A DNA stretch of 6,335 bases from JAJDYQ01 sp942491945 (lineage in GTDB: Bacteria; Pseudomonadota; Gammaproteobacteria; JAJDYQ01). Below the pieces are notes generated by a model. The model searched no databases. It was given only the letters and a program-made list of their open reading frames with translations, and was not told the origin of the DNA. The position numbers and the translations under genes are program-made. Location: the NCBI GenBank assembly GCA_942491945.1, contig CALODD010000065.1, positions 1 to 6,335 on the forward strand, given 5' to 3'. Shown piece after piece: positions 1 to 6,316 of the stretch. Every line of letters begins with the position of its first letter. Within the stretch, counting starts at the first letter, position 1.

Positions 1-957
1 AATGCCACATACCTGTTGGCCTTATGACCTGTGTAACCGGTGTTTCAGGCTCAGGTAAATCGACTCTGATTAACGAAACCCTCTACAAGGTTGCACACAC
101 TGAATTAAACCGCGCAAATGAAACTGCAGCACCACATGACGGTATTGAAGGCCTGGACTTTTTTGACAAGGTCGTCGACATCAACCAAAGCCCTATTGGT
201 CGAACACCAAGATCTAACCCAGCGACTTACACAGGGATGTTTACCACTATACGCGACTTATTTGCCAGCACTCCTGAAGCGCGCGCACGTGGCTATAAAC
301 CTGGGCGTTTTAGTTTTAATGTAAAAGGCGGACGATGTGAAGCCTGTCAGGGCGACGGCATTATTAAAGTTGAAATGCACTTTCTTCCTGACATCTATGT
401 CGATTGCGATATCTGTCATGGGAAACGTTTTAATGGTGAGACACTTGAAATTTATTATAAAAGACAAAAACATTAACGAAGTCTTAAGTTTCTCTGTCGA
501 AGACGCTATTGACATTTCTTTGAAATGCCATACCAGTTGTTCAGTCGCAACCTTCAAACTCTGCAATGGATGTTGGACCTGACTTACGTTCACCTCGGAC
601 CAGAACGCCACCACACTTTGTCTGGTGGTGAAGCTCAGCGAGTTAAACTGGCGAAGTGAACTCTCAAAACAATCAACCGGTAAGACCTTATACATACTCG
701 ATGAACCAACCACTGGCTTACACTTCCATGATATTGAACAGCTGCTTGGCGTTCTCCACCGTTTACGCGATCACGGTAATACGGTTGTTGTTATTGAACA
801 CAATATGGATGTCATCAAGACCGCAGACTGGATCATCGACCTTGGACCAGAAGGCGGTAGTAAAGGCGGGCAGGTCATTGCCAAAGGTAGCCCTGAAGAT
901 ATTGTTGATAATAAAGATTCTTACACCGGAGAGTTTCTTCGTGCTTATTTAGTCTAA
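1..957 (+). pseudogene. uvrA: UvrA, excinuclease ABC subunit A, C-terminal third; 5'-truncated by window edge and frameshifted
   Basis: UvrA is the dimeric ATPase that finds bulky DNA lesions and loads UvrB in nucleotide excision repair. The reading frame is open from position 3, before the ATG at 24, so that ATG is internal and the gene starts outside the window. Visible in order: second Walker A motif GVSGSGKST (39-65), the zinc-binding CxxC-19-CxxC module (336-416), ABC signature LSGGEAQ (618-638), Walker B LYILDEP (688-708) and the H-loop histidine of VIEHN (799-801), ending with TAA at 955-957. All belong to nucleotide-binding domain II. The frame of the first part stops at 474-476, and the last part is read in another frame from about 658. 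Between them the protein can be followed only by hopping frames about nine times. Each hop is explained by a 1- or 2-base insertion, and the repaired product aligns without gaps to remembered E. coli UvrA. Identity is certain. Whether the gene is truly broken is not: sequencing error is more likely. Confidence 0.93.
459..657 (+). other. Cluster of about nine small insertions inside uvrA
   Basis: Comparing the three plus frames with the conserved UvrA sequence places net insertions as follows: +1 in the A run 459-462; +2 near 514-515; +2 near 525-526; +1 near 542; +2 near 564-565; +1 near 578; +1 near 600; +2 near 612-615; +1 near 654-655. The total is 13 bases, which matches the net change of frame across the region. 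Exact bases are ambiguous within short repeats. The pieces between insertions read as family sequence, for example NINEVL, AIPVV, LQTL, MDVGLTYVHLG, QNATTL and LSGGEAQRVKLA, with no sign of substitution decay. No deletion is needed anywhere. Confidence 0.8.
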
Positions 958-965
958 CGTCTAAC
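952..965. repeat. Tandem 7-base repeat across the convergent stop codons
   Basis: GTCTAAC occurs twice head to tail (952-958 and 959-965). The first copy holds the uvrA TAA (955-957), and the second holds the complement of the methyltransferase TAG (961-963). Removing one copy would make the two stop codons overlap on opposite strands. It may be a small slippage duplication. Confidence 0.6.
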
Positions 966-2535
966 GAACCAATAAAGCCAATTGTTTGAGCTGATTTAAC
1001 ATTGCTGGCAACGCCTGTTGCAGATATTGAAACAGTTTAGCCTGATCCGTGATAACTTGATCTTCAAACCGCAACTGCAATACTCCTTCATCGGCCATAG
1101 CAACCATAGCCTTAGTTAAATCATCAAGTGTTCGTCGCCCATTGCACAGCATCAATAATTGTCTTATCGGCTCATCTAAAGCAACAAGCTGATGCATCAT
1201 ATTGGTCACGTAACTATTCGTAGCAGCCTGTAAGCGGCTCAGCGCGCTCGCAAGTGGCTTGGCACTGACCGCATTGGCTATCGGTAAGTCAATCGTACTT
1301 AAACGTATCGCATTAATACCATAAGCCTGCAGCAAATCCATATCTAGCGAATTAGGGTTATCACTGGCCTGACTCAGCTTTTCAAGCTCTTCATAGTCAC
1401 ACGATTTTGGCCAGTGCTTTTGCAGTTGATCGAATGCCGCCGTCGTCACCACATTATGCGACGCAATATCAACCCCGTTCAATGATCGAAACCGCACGGT
1501 GGAATCATCCAGCTTCGAAACTAGCTGCAGATTTGCCGCAACTTTTAATTGTTTAATCTTTTCCGAGTCTATAGCACGATCTATTTTAATTGAATCATGA
1601 CATAACAAGGTGATTCGAAAGTTTCTATTGCGAACATAATCAAGATATTGCTCTAATTGCATAACATCATCTGAAATTCGCATTAAAGTATCCGCTAGAT
1701 CACTTGGAAGCTGATTCAGCAACATAGTGGAAAAATCGGCTTCCGCCAGAAATTGCAAACCATTCTCTTCAGCATGTTGCGTAAATTCGATAAAGCTAAA
1801 TACACTACGATGGGGATCGAGAAAGCGATGCACAATATCCGCATCACCCATGTTAACTGCCTGCCCAGCTAGCATTTTTTTCGGATCGGCCACATCCTGA
1901 TCTTCTCTAACAACAAACGACATTAAAGCTCTACTTTGCTGAATTCGTTCCTCTATATCCTTAAAGCGCTGGGCATGGAACCTGACCATGTCACGCATAG
2001 ATTGCGCAGGATCAGCACCCGGACTAACATCGTAGCTAATACACATAACACCCTGGTTTGAGAGATAGTCTTTCCCGAACTGCAGTATTCGTTTCTGCTC
2101 CTCCTCACCGACATTTGAAAACACATCATGGCAAATAATGTAATCAAACTTACGTATTTTACCACCGACCTTTAACAAGATATTTTTCTCAAGCTTGATG
2201 TTTTTCAGCTGCAATTTCTTTATTAGTGCATTACCCCGGTCAATTTGCACACCCGAGATATCAACTCCAAAACACTGTGACTTCGGCAACTGCATCGCTA
2301 TAGGAATGAGATTGCCACCATCACCGCAACCAATCTCCAGTATGCGACAATCATGCAGTGGCTTTGGATTCATCGAGAACAGCTTTGCGATGACCGCGAG
2401 ATGATCTGGATGGGTTAAGGAATTCGGCAAGGTATGAACGGGGTATTGGTCATAAGATGCTTCAATACTCAGTTCCTCAGTAGCATCGACATCCAACTGC
2501 ATCTGCTCTTGCCTAGGCATTTTTCGTTTAGCCAT
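961..2535 (-). CDS. Class I SAM-dependent methyltransferase with methyltransferase regulatory domain, PKMT-like
   Basis: This 524-residue protein probably transfers methyl groups from SAM, perhaps to protein lysines. Residues 28-53 (SYDQYPVHTLPNSLTHPDHL onward) and motif I ILEIGCGDGGNL (65-76) begin a Rossmann methyltransferase domain. VDIS (91-94) carries the acidic residue expected to hold the SAM ribose, and FDYIICHDVFSNV (130-142) is the motif IV region. Residues of about 176-280 (RDMVRFHAQRF, then SRALMSFV) fit the methyltransferase regulatory domain (PF10119 as I recall it). EQYLDYVRNRNFRITLLCH (295-313) is a signature stretch of this family. The C-terminal part includes a winged-helix-like segment near 445-490 (LDEPIRQLL, then NGRRTLDDL). 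Length and order resemble Rickettsia PKMT1/PKMT2, which methylate outer-membrane protein OmpB. That similarity is from memory and the substrate here is unknown. No signal peptide or membrane segment is evident, so it is likely cytoplasmic. Its ATG overlaps the SAM-hydrolase stop, suggesting translational coupling. Its TAG lies 3 bases from the uvrA stop. Confidence 0.88.
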   Translation of the reverse strand: MAKRKMPRQEQMQLDVDATEELSIEASYDQYPVHTLPNSLTHPDHLAVIAKLFSMNPKPLHDCRILEIGCGDGGNLIPIAMQLPKSQCFGVDISGVQIDRGNALIKKLQLKNIKLEKNILLKVGGKIRKFDYIICHDVFSNVGEEEQKRILQFGKDYLSNQGVMCISYDVSPGADPAQSMRDMVRFHAQRFKDIEERIQQSRALMSFVVREDQDVADPKKMLAGQAVNMGDADIVHRFLDPHRSVFSFIEFTQHAEENGLQFLAEADFSTMLLNQLPSDLADTLMRISDDVMQLEQYLDYVRNRNFRITLLCHDSIKIDRAIDSEKIKQLKVAANLQLVSKLDDSTVRFRSLNGVDIASHNVVTTAAFDQLQKHWPKSCDYEELEKLSQASDNPNSLDMDLLQAYGINAIRLSTIDLPIANAVSAKPLASALSRLQAATNSYVTNMMHQLVALDEPIRQLLMLCNGRRTLDDLTKAMVAMADEGVLQLRFEDQVITDQAKLFQYLQQALPAMLNQLKQLALLVR

Positions 2536-3268
2536 ATTTAATGGAAGTCCCTATTTCTATACTTAGAATATCCGCTGCTGAAGCCTGATTTGCTGCGATT
2601 TCGATCAGTCCAATTGAATTACGATACCAGAAACACTCACCTATCTCACAATCAGAAAAGATTCTAGAATACGAGATCGCCTGAGACCCTATATACAACA
2701 CACTCTTCTCGGTTAATTTTTCAAATGAGATCGAAGTAAAAATATTGCCAAATGGGTCAACATAGATCGCTTCACAGAATGATCCAGATTTCTGGGTTTT
2801 TATTTCACGAACGCAGGATATAAGTGATTCATTATTGTTGGTCTTTGGAAAGTTACGCCCTTGCTCTAGTGCAGCAGCAACAGGCGCGAAGATATCTCGT
2901 CCATGAAAAGTATCTGACGCTTTGAATGCAGCTACATCGATTTGATTAATATCTACGTTATCCGCGTTCCGAATAACATCGTGGAATAAACCATTCATAG
3001 GCCCAACATAAAATTGCTCATCCGCCTTAAGGACAACAGGGAGACGATCCCCTCCCACACCTGGATCAACAACACAAAGGAATACAGTACCTACAGCATA
3101 TTGGGATCGATAGGCAGCCAATAGGAACGATGCATGTCGTACATCATAGGCAGGCAAATCAGCATGGATATTAATGCAGGAAACACCAGGCGCAATAGAC
3201 TGGACTTTGGCTTGTATCTGTCCCACATAGGGACCTTCATTACCGTAGTCAGTGAATAGTAGAATCAT
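2528..3268 (-). CDS. SAM hydrolase (S-adenosyl-L-methionine hydroxide adenosyltransferase, DUF62 family)
   Basis: Family members characterised in other organisms use water to split SAM into adenosine and L-methionine; they are related to fluorinase and chlorinase. The 246-residue protein starts with LLFTDYGNEGPYVGQI (3-18), the family's N-terminal motif. The hydrolase triad Asp-Arg-His appears as D68 and R75 in VVDPGVGGDR and H122 in TFHGRDIFAP. This argues for hydroxide, not halide, as nucleophile. The C-terminal beta domain shows DPFGNIFTSI (171-180) and NSIGLIEIAANQASAADIL (217-235), the usual SAM-pocket motifs. Length is slightly below the roughly 250-280 residues I expect. No signal peptide is seen, so it is cytoplasmic. 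It is the first gene of a two-gene unit, and its TAA lies inside the start of the methyltransferase gene (8-base overlap). The Shine-Dalgarno sequence before the ATG is poor, but the start matches the family's N-terminus and no in-frame ATG lies upstream before a stop. Confidence 0.9.
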   Translation of the reverse strand: MILLFTDYGNEGPYVGQIQAKVQSIAPGVSCINIHADLPAYDVRHASFLLAAYRSQYAVGTVFLCVVDPGVGGDRLPVVLKADEQFYVGPMNGLFHDVIRNADNVDINQIDVAAFKASDTFHGRDIFAPVAAALEQGRNFPKTNNNESLISCVREIKTQKSGSFCEAIYVDPFGNIFTSISFEKLTEKSVLYIGSQAISYSRIFSDCEIGECFWYRNSIGLIEIAANQASAADILSIEIGTSIKYG

Positions 3269-3299
3269 TCTTAACGAGATCAGTCGCCATCATGGCAAT

Positions 3300-3327
3300 A
3301 CTATAGGGCACTCACGGGAGATAACAA
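3300..3327 (-). promoter_or_regulatory. Candidate sigma-70 promoter of the SAM hydrolase/methyltransferase unit
   Basis: On the minus strand TATAGT (3300-3305, five of six consensus positions) lies 16 bases downstream of TTGTTA (3322-3327, four of six). Transcription would begin near 3293, leaving a leader of about 25 bases before the ATG at 3268. That is too short for a riboswitch. The site sits between the rplQ terminator and the SAM-hydrolase gene, where a promoter is needed. An inverted repeat GCCAT-C-ATGGC (3286-3296) overlaps the expected start site and could be an operator or chance. The call rests on sequence match only. Confidence 0.45.
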
Positions 3328-3377
3328 ACAGGCGCTCGAAAAATCGTCCGTGATCTAATCAAAAAGTCAGCAGGCAT

Positions 3378-3405
3378 AAAAAAACCGGGCAAGCCCGGTT
3401 TTTTT
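3378..3405 (-). terminator. Bidirectional intrinsic terminator after rplQ
   Basis: Seven A (3378-3384), CCGGGC (3385-3390), AA, GCCCGG (3393-3398) and seven T (3399-3405) form a perfect GC-rich hairpin flanked by A/T tracts. Because it is symmetrical it would give a U tract on either strand. On the minus strand it lies 21 bases past the rplQ stop and ends the alpha operon. Nothing reads toward it on the plus strand within the window. Confidence 0.93.
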
Positions 3406-3426
3406 ATCAATAGAACTAGATATCAA

Positions 3427-3801
3427 TCAATCTTCGTCTTCTTCCGGACGATCCATTAATTCGACATAAGCCATAGGTGCTTTATCACCTGTACGGTAAC
3501 CACATTTCAGGATACGCAGGTAACCGCCCTGACGCTCTTTAAAACGTGGACCCAGCTCGTTGAATAGCTTTGTAACAATTTCACGATCACGAAGACGGGC
3601 AAATGCCAGACGGCGATTCGCGACAGAATCGTCTTTAGCCATCGTAAGCAGTGGCTCAGCTACACGACGTAATTCCTTTGCCTTAGGCAGAGTCGTCTTG
3701 ATAAGCTCATGACGAAACAGCGAAGCAGACATATTACGAAACATCGCTTTGCGATGACTGCTGTTGCGGTTTAACTGGCGACCTGAATGACGATGACGCA
3801 T
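3427..3801 (-). CDS. rplQ: 50S ribosomal protein L17
   Basis: L17 is a large-subunit protein that sits near the exit-tunnel region of the 50S particle. The 124-residue product carries the family's N-terminus MRHRHSGRQLNRNSSHRKAM (1-20), then LPKAKELRRVAEPLLTMAK (38-56), NRRLAFARLRD (62-72), KLFNELGPRF (78-87) and GGYLRILKC (92-100). E. coli L17 is 127 residues, and the difference is in the acidic tail, here ending EEDED. The ATG is preceded by AAGAG about ten bases upstream. The gap to rpoA is 42 bases, the largest in this cluster. It is the last gene of the alpha operon, followed by a strong terminator. Nothing about it is unusual. Confidence 0.98.
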   Translation of the reverse strand: MRHRHSGRQLNRNSSHRKAMFRNMSASLFRHELIKTTLPKAKELRRVAEPLLTMAKDDSVANRRLAFARLRDREIVTKLFNELGPRFKERQGGYLRILKCGYRTGDKAPMAYVELMDRPEEDED

Positions 3802-3843
3802 GGTAATTACTCTTTAAATTCGTTTGATTAACAATTTAATCGA

Positions 3844-4845
3844 TTAAACAACTGGGTTGCTACGATCTTCCAGACCAGGAGGTGGCCAGTTTTCCAGCTT
3901 CATTCCCAGTGTCAACTCATGAGATGCAAGAACATCTTTGATTTCTGTCAGGGATTTCTTACCCAGATTCGGTGTCTTTAACAACTCAACTTCAGTGCGT
4001 TGAATCAGGTCACCGATGTAGTAAATACTTTCCGCTTTTAAACAGTTAGCAGAACGTACTGTTAACTCCAGATCATCTACTGGGCGTAGCAGAACAGGGT
4101 CGATATCAGCAGAAGCCTGCGCTTCCTCTTCAGCCTGTGCCTCACCTTCAAGATCAACAAAAACAGATAACTGATCACGCAAAATAGTCGCAGAACGGCG
4201 AATAGCATCTTCAGGATCAATCGTGCCGTTAGTTTCGATGTCAATGATCAGCTTGTCCATATTAGTGCGCTGCTCAACACGCGCCGCATCAACATTGTAA
4301 GTCACGCGACGAACAGGGCTAAATGATGCATCAAGCTGCAAACGGCCTATCGGATTGACTTCTTCAGGATCACGGCGGGTAACAACTGGAACATAACCAC
4401 GACCACGTTCAACTTTCAGAGTCATCTTTAACGTAGTATCACCTGTAATATGCGCAATAACATGATCAGGATTTGATATCTCAATATCATGATCAACAGC
4501 AATATCGCCGGCCGTAACAGGACCCGGCTCGCTCTTTTCCAGCGTCAGTGTAGCATCATCACGGCTGTGCATAATGATGGCGACTTCTTTCAGGTTGAGC
4601 AGGATATCGATAACATCTTCCTGCACACCTTCCATCGCGGTGTATTCATGTAATACGCCATCAATTTCAACCTCAGTGATCGCGCACCCAGACATAGACG
4701 ACAACAGAATACGACGCAGTGCATTACCGAGTGTATGACCAAAACCTCTTTCCAGAGGCTCCATCAAAATACGGGAATGGTTATTACCTATAGACTCGAT
4801 ATCAACGATACGAGGCTTCAGAAATTCGTTCACATTACCTTGCAT
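3844..4845 (-). CDS. rpoA: DNA-directed RNA polymerase subunit alpha
   Basis: Alpha dimerises to start assembly of RNA polymerase, and its C-terminal domain contacts UP-element DNA and activators. The 333-residue protein (E. coli 329) has an N-terminal domain of about 1-230 with GFGHTLGNALRRILLSS (34-50), including the arginine at 45 needed for assembly in E. coli, and GRGYVPVVTRRDPE (148-161). An acidic, Glu/Ala-rich linker spans about 232-250. The C-terminal domain shows LLRPVDDLELTVRSANCLKA (252-271), whose R264 corresponds to the DNA-contacting R265 of E. coli, then TPNLGKKSLTEIKDVL (291-306) and ENWPP (318-322). A GGGG Shine-Dalgarno lies seven to eight bases before the ATG. The gap to rpsD is only 18 bases, so it is cotranscribed with the ribosomal genes. 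The tail EDRSNPVV is a few residues longer than that of E. coli. Confidence 0.99.
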   Translation of the reverse strand: MQGNVNEFLKPRIVDIESIGNNHSRILMEPLERGFGHTLGNALRRILLSSMSGCAITEVEIDGVLHEYTAMEGVQEDVIDILLNLKEVAIIMHSRDDATLTLEKSEPGPVTAGDIAVDHDIEISNPDHVIAHITGDTTLKMTLKVERGRGYVPVVTRRDPEEVNPIGRLQLDASFSPVRRVTYNVDAARVEQRTNMDKLIIDIETNGTIDPEDAIRRSATILRDQLSVFVDLEGEAQAEEEAQASADIDPVLLRPVDDLELTVRSANCLKAESIYYIGDLIQRTEVELLKTPNLGKKSLTEIKDVLASHELTLGMKLENWPPPGLEDRSNPVV

Positions 4846-4863
4846 GTAAATCCCCGTTTGAGA

Positions 4864-5487
4864 TTACTTAGAGTACAGTTCGACGATAAGCTGTTCATTA
4901 ATTTCTGACGGCAGATCACTGCGGTCAGGAACAGCTTTGAAAGTGCCTTCGAACTTCTTAGAATCAATGTCAATCCAGTCCACATGGCCAATTTGCTCAG
5001 CGATATCCATTGCTGACTGAACACGTCCCTGCTTTTTTGCTTTTTCAGTAAGGCCGATCATATCGCCAGCCTGAACCTGATAAGAAGGTATGTTAACAAC
5101 CTTACCGTTAACTGTAATACCTTTATGGCCTACGAGCTGGCGTGCTTCAGCACGCGTTACACCATAACCCATACGGTAAACGACATTATCAAGACGACAC
5201 TCGAGCAGCTTTAGCAAGTTTTCACCCGTAGAGCCTTTACGACGTGCAGCAGTCTTATAGTAGTTACTGAACTGCTTTTCCAGTACACCGTACATACGGC
5301 GTACTTTCTGTTTTTCACGCAGTTGCAGGCCGTAATCAGAAAGACGTCCGCGACGTGCGCCATGCACACCAGGAGGGCCGCTTTCGAAACGACATTTGGA
5401 TTCAATAGAACGTGCAGGGCTTTTCAGGTAAAGGTCAGTACCTTCACGACGAGCCAGCTTACACTTAGGACCGAGATATCTTGCCAT
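4864..5487 (-). CDS. rpsD: 30S ribosomal protein S4
   Basis: S4 binds the 5' domain of 16S rRNA early in small-subunit assembly and, in E. coli, also represses translation of the alpha operon. The 207-residue protein matches E. coli S4 (206) along its length: MARYLGPKCKLARREGTDLY (1-20), LSDYGLQLREKQKVRRMYG (49-67), RLDNVVYRMGYGVTRAEARQ (98-117) and the carboxy end INEQLIVELYSK. The S4 RNA-binding domain covers about residues 97-157. The only cysteines near the N-terminus are C9 and C32, so it lacks the four-cysteine zinc site of some other bacteria. It starts 18 bases after rpsK, with AGGTAG upstream of the ATG. Its autoregulatory target would be the leader beyond rpsM. Confidence 0.99.
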   Translation of the reverse strand: MARYLGPKCKLARREGTDLYLKSPARSIESKCRFESGPPGVHGARRGRLSDYGLQLREKQKVRRMYGVLEKQFSNYYKTAARRKGSTGENLLKLLECRLDNVVYRMGYGVTRAEARQLVGHKGITVNGKVVNIPSYQVQAGDMIGLTEKAKKQGRVQSAMDIAEQIGHVDWIDIDSKKFEGTFKAVPDRSDLPSEINEQLIVELYSK

Positions 5488-5505
5488 AATTAAACTACCT
5501 GGGAG

Positions 5506-5889
5506 TTAAACGCGACGCTTCTTCGGAGGACGGCATCCATTATGTGGAATAGGCGTTACGTCGGTGATGTTAGTAATCTTGAAGCCAGCGTTGTTGAATG
5601 CGCGAACAGCGGATTCACGGCCGGGGCCGGGGCCCTTAATTTTCACTTCAAGGTTTTGCAGACCATACTCTTTCAATCGGTCAGTCATATTTTCCGCTGC
5701 AACCTGCGCAGCAAAAGGAGTACTTTTACGAGAGCCACGGAAGCCAGAACCACCCGCAGTAGCCCATGCCAGAGCATTACCCTGACGATCAGTTACCATA
5801 ACAATCGTGTTATTGAACGACGCATGGATATGCGCGATACCATCAGTAACCGTCTTATTAACTTTCTTACGTGCGCTTGGAGCAGCCAT
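5506..5889 (-). CDS. rpsK: 30S ribosomal protein S11
   Basis: S11 lies on the 30S platform next to the mRNA exit site. The 127-residue product (E. coli 129) carries GIAHIHASFNNTIVMVTDRQ (17-36), GGSGFRGSRKSTPFAAQVAA (46-65), KGPGPGRESAVRAF (85-98) and the tail GCRPPKKRRV (118-127), all hallmark stretches. The Asn-Gly pair at 117-118 is the site that becomes isoaspartate in E. coli S11, so the same modification is possible. A GAGG Shine-Dalgarno lies about eight bases before the ATG, and the gap after rpsM is 24 bases. It is an ordinary member of the alpha operon. Confidence 0.99.
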   Translation of the reverse strand: MAAPSARKKVNKTVTDGIAHIHASFNNTIVMVTDRQGNALAWATAGGSGFRGSRKSTPFAAQVAAENMTDRLKEYGLQNLEVKIKGPGPGRESAVRAFNNAGFKITNITDVTPIPHNGCRPPKKRRV

Positions 5890-5913
5890 TGTAGACCTCA
5901 GTAAAACTCTAAA

Positions 5914-6270
5914 TTAACGTTTAATCGGACGACGTGGCCCTTTACGGGTACGTGCGTTAGTTTTGGTACGCTGACCACGAAGTGGCAGACCACGACGATG
6001 GCGAATACCACGATAACAGCCCAAATCCATTAAACGCTTGATATTCATGGAAATTTCACGACGCAAATCACCTTCTACAGTGAAACCGCCGACAACAGCA
6101 CGAATCTTTTCCAGCTCAGGTTCAGAAAGATCACGAACCTTCGCATCAGGTGCAATACCTGTAGACTCACAAATTTCACGCGCGCGAGTTAGTCCGATAC
6201 CGTAAATCGATGTTAACGCGATTACCGTATGTTTGTTGTCTGGTATGTTAATTCCAGCTATACGTGCCAC
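5914..6270 (-). CDS. rpsM: 30S ribosomal protein S13
   Basis: S13 sits at the head of the 30S subunit and contacts P-site tRNA and the 50S bridge. The 118-residue protein is the same length as E. coli S13 and shows MARIAGINIPDNKHTVIALT (1-20), YGIGLTRAREIC (23-34, helix-two-turn-helix region), EGDLRREISMNIKRLMDLG (66-84), CYRGIRHRRGLP (85-96) and the basic tail KTNARTRKGPRRPIKR (103-118). It is the first gene of the alpha operon here. AGGGG (6278-6282) stands seven bases before the ATG, and a hairpin directly abuts it. In E. coli this is where S4 binds to repress the operon. Confidence 0.99.
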   Translation of the reverse strand: MARIAGINIPDNKHTVIALTSIYGIGLTRAREICESTGIAPDAKVRDLSEPELEKIRAVVGGFTVEGDLRREISMNIKRLMDLGCYRGIRHRRGLPLRGQRTKTNARTRKGPRRPIKR

Positions 6271-6316
6271 AATAAAACCCCTGTTAAATCAGTCATTAAG
6301 TCAGACTAAGTTAACA
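6248..6316 (-). promoter_or_regulatory. Candidate S4-responsive alpha-operon leader structure (hairpin plus possible pseudoknot)
   Basis: On the minus-strand RNA, UGUUAA (6311-6316) pairs with UUAACA (6282-6287), and AGUC (6304-6307) with GACU (6291-6294). Between the two helices are one mismatch, one U-A pair and one G-U pair. This gives about 12 pairs closing a 9-base loop (6295-6303). The hairpin's 3' end shares one base with the rpsM Shine-Dalgarno AGGGG (6278-6282). The loop holds UUAAU, which could pair with AUUAA in rpsM codons 7-8 (6248-6252). E. coli's S4 target is also a pseudoknot that joins an upstream hairpin to early codons. The pairings are seen in the sequence; S4 binding is inferred, and the 5' part of the leader is outside the window. 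Confidence 0.45.

Noticed and set aside
459..657. Programmed ribosomal frameshifting in uvrA
   Set aside because: About nine separate shifts would be needed within 200 bases, with no slippery site plus downstream structure pattern. No known recoding system works this way.
258..713. Minus-strand open frame of 151 codons opposite uvrA
   Set aside because: It is the antisense of conserved UvrA sequence, resembles no family I know, and is long only because insertions in this region shift the stops.
2195..2404. Plus-strand open frame of 69 codons inside the methyltransferase gene
   Set aside because: It is the antisense of the SAM-binding region of the methyltransferase, with no supporting family or independent signal.
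3269..3377. SAM riboswitch controlling the SAM pair
   Set aside because: Only about 109 bases lie between terminator and start codon, and the candidate promoter leaves a leader of about 25 bases. No SAM-riboswitch core could be recognised.
4830..5024. Minus-strand open frame of 64 codons overlapping rpsD and rpoA
   Set aside because: It is an alternative frame of the rpsD 3' end; conserved S4 coding explains the sequence.
5542..5904. Plus-strand open frames opposite rpsK (5542-5904 and 5564-5785)
   Set aside because: They are shadows of the certain rpsK gene, with no recognisable protein family.
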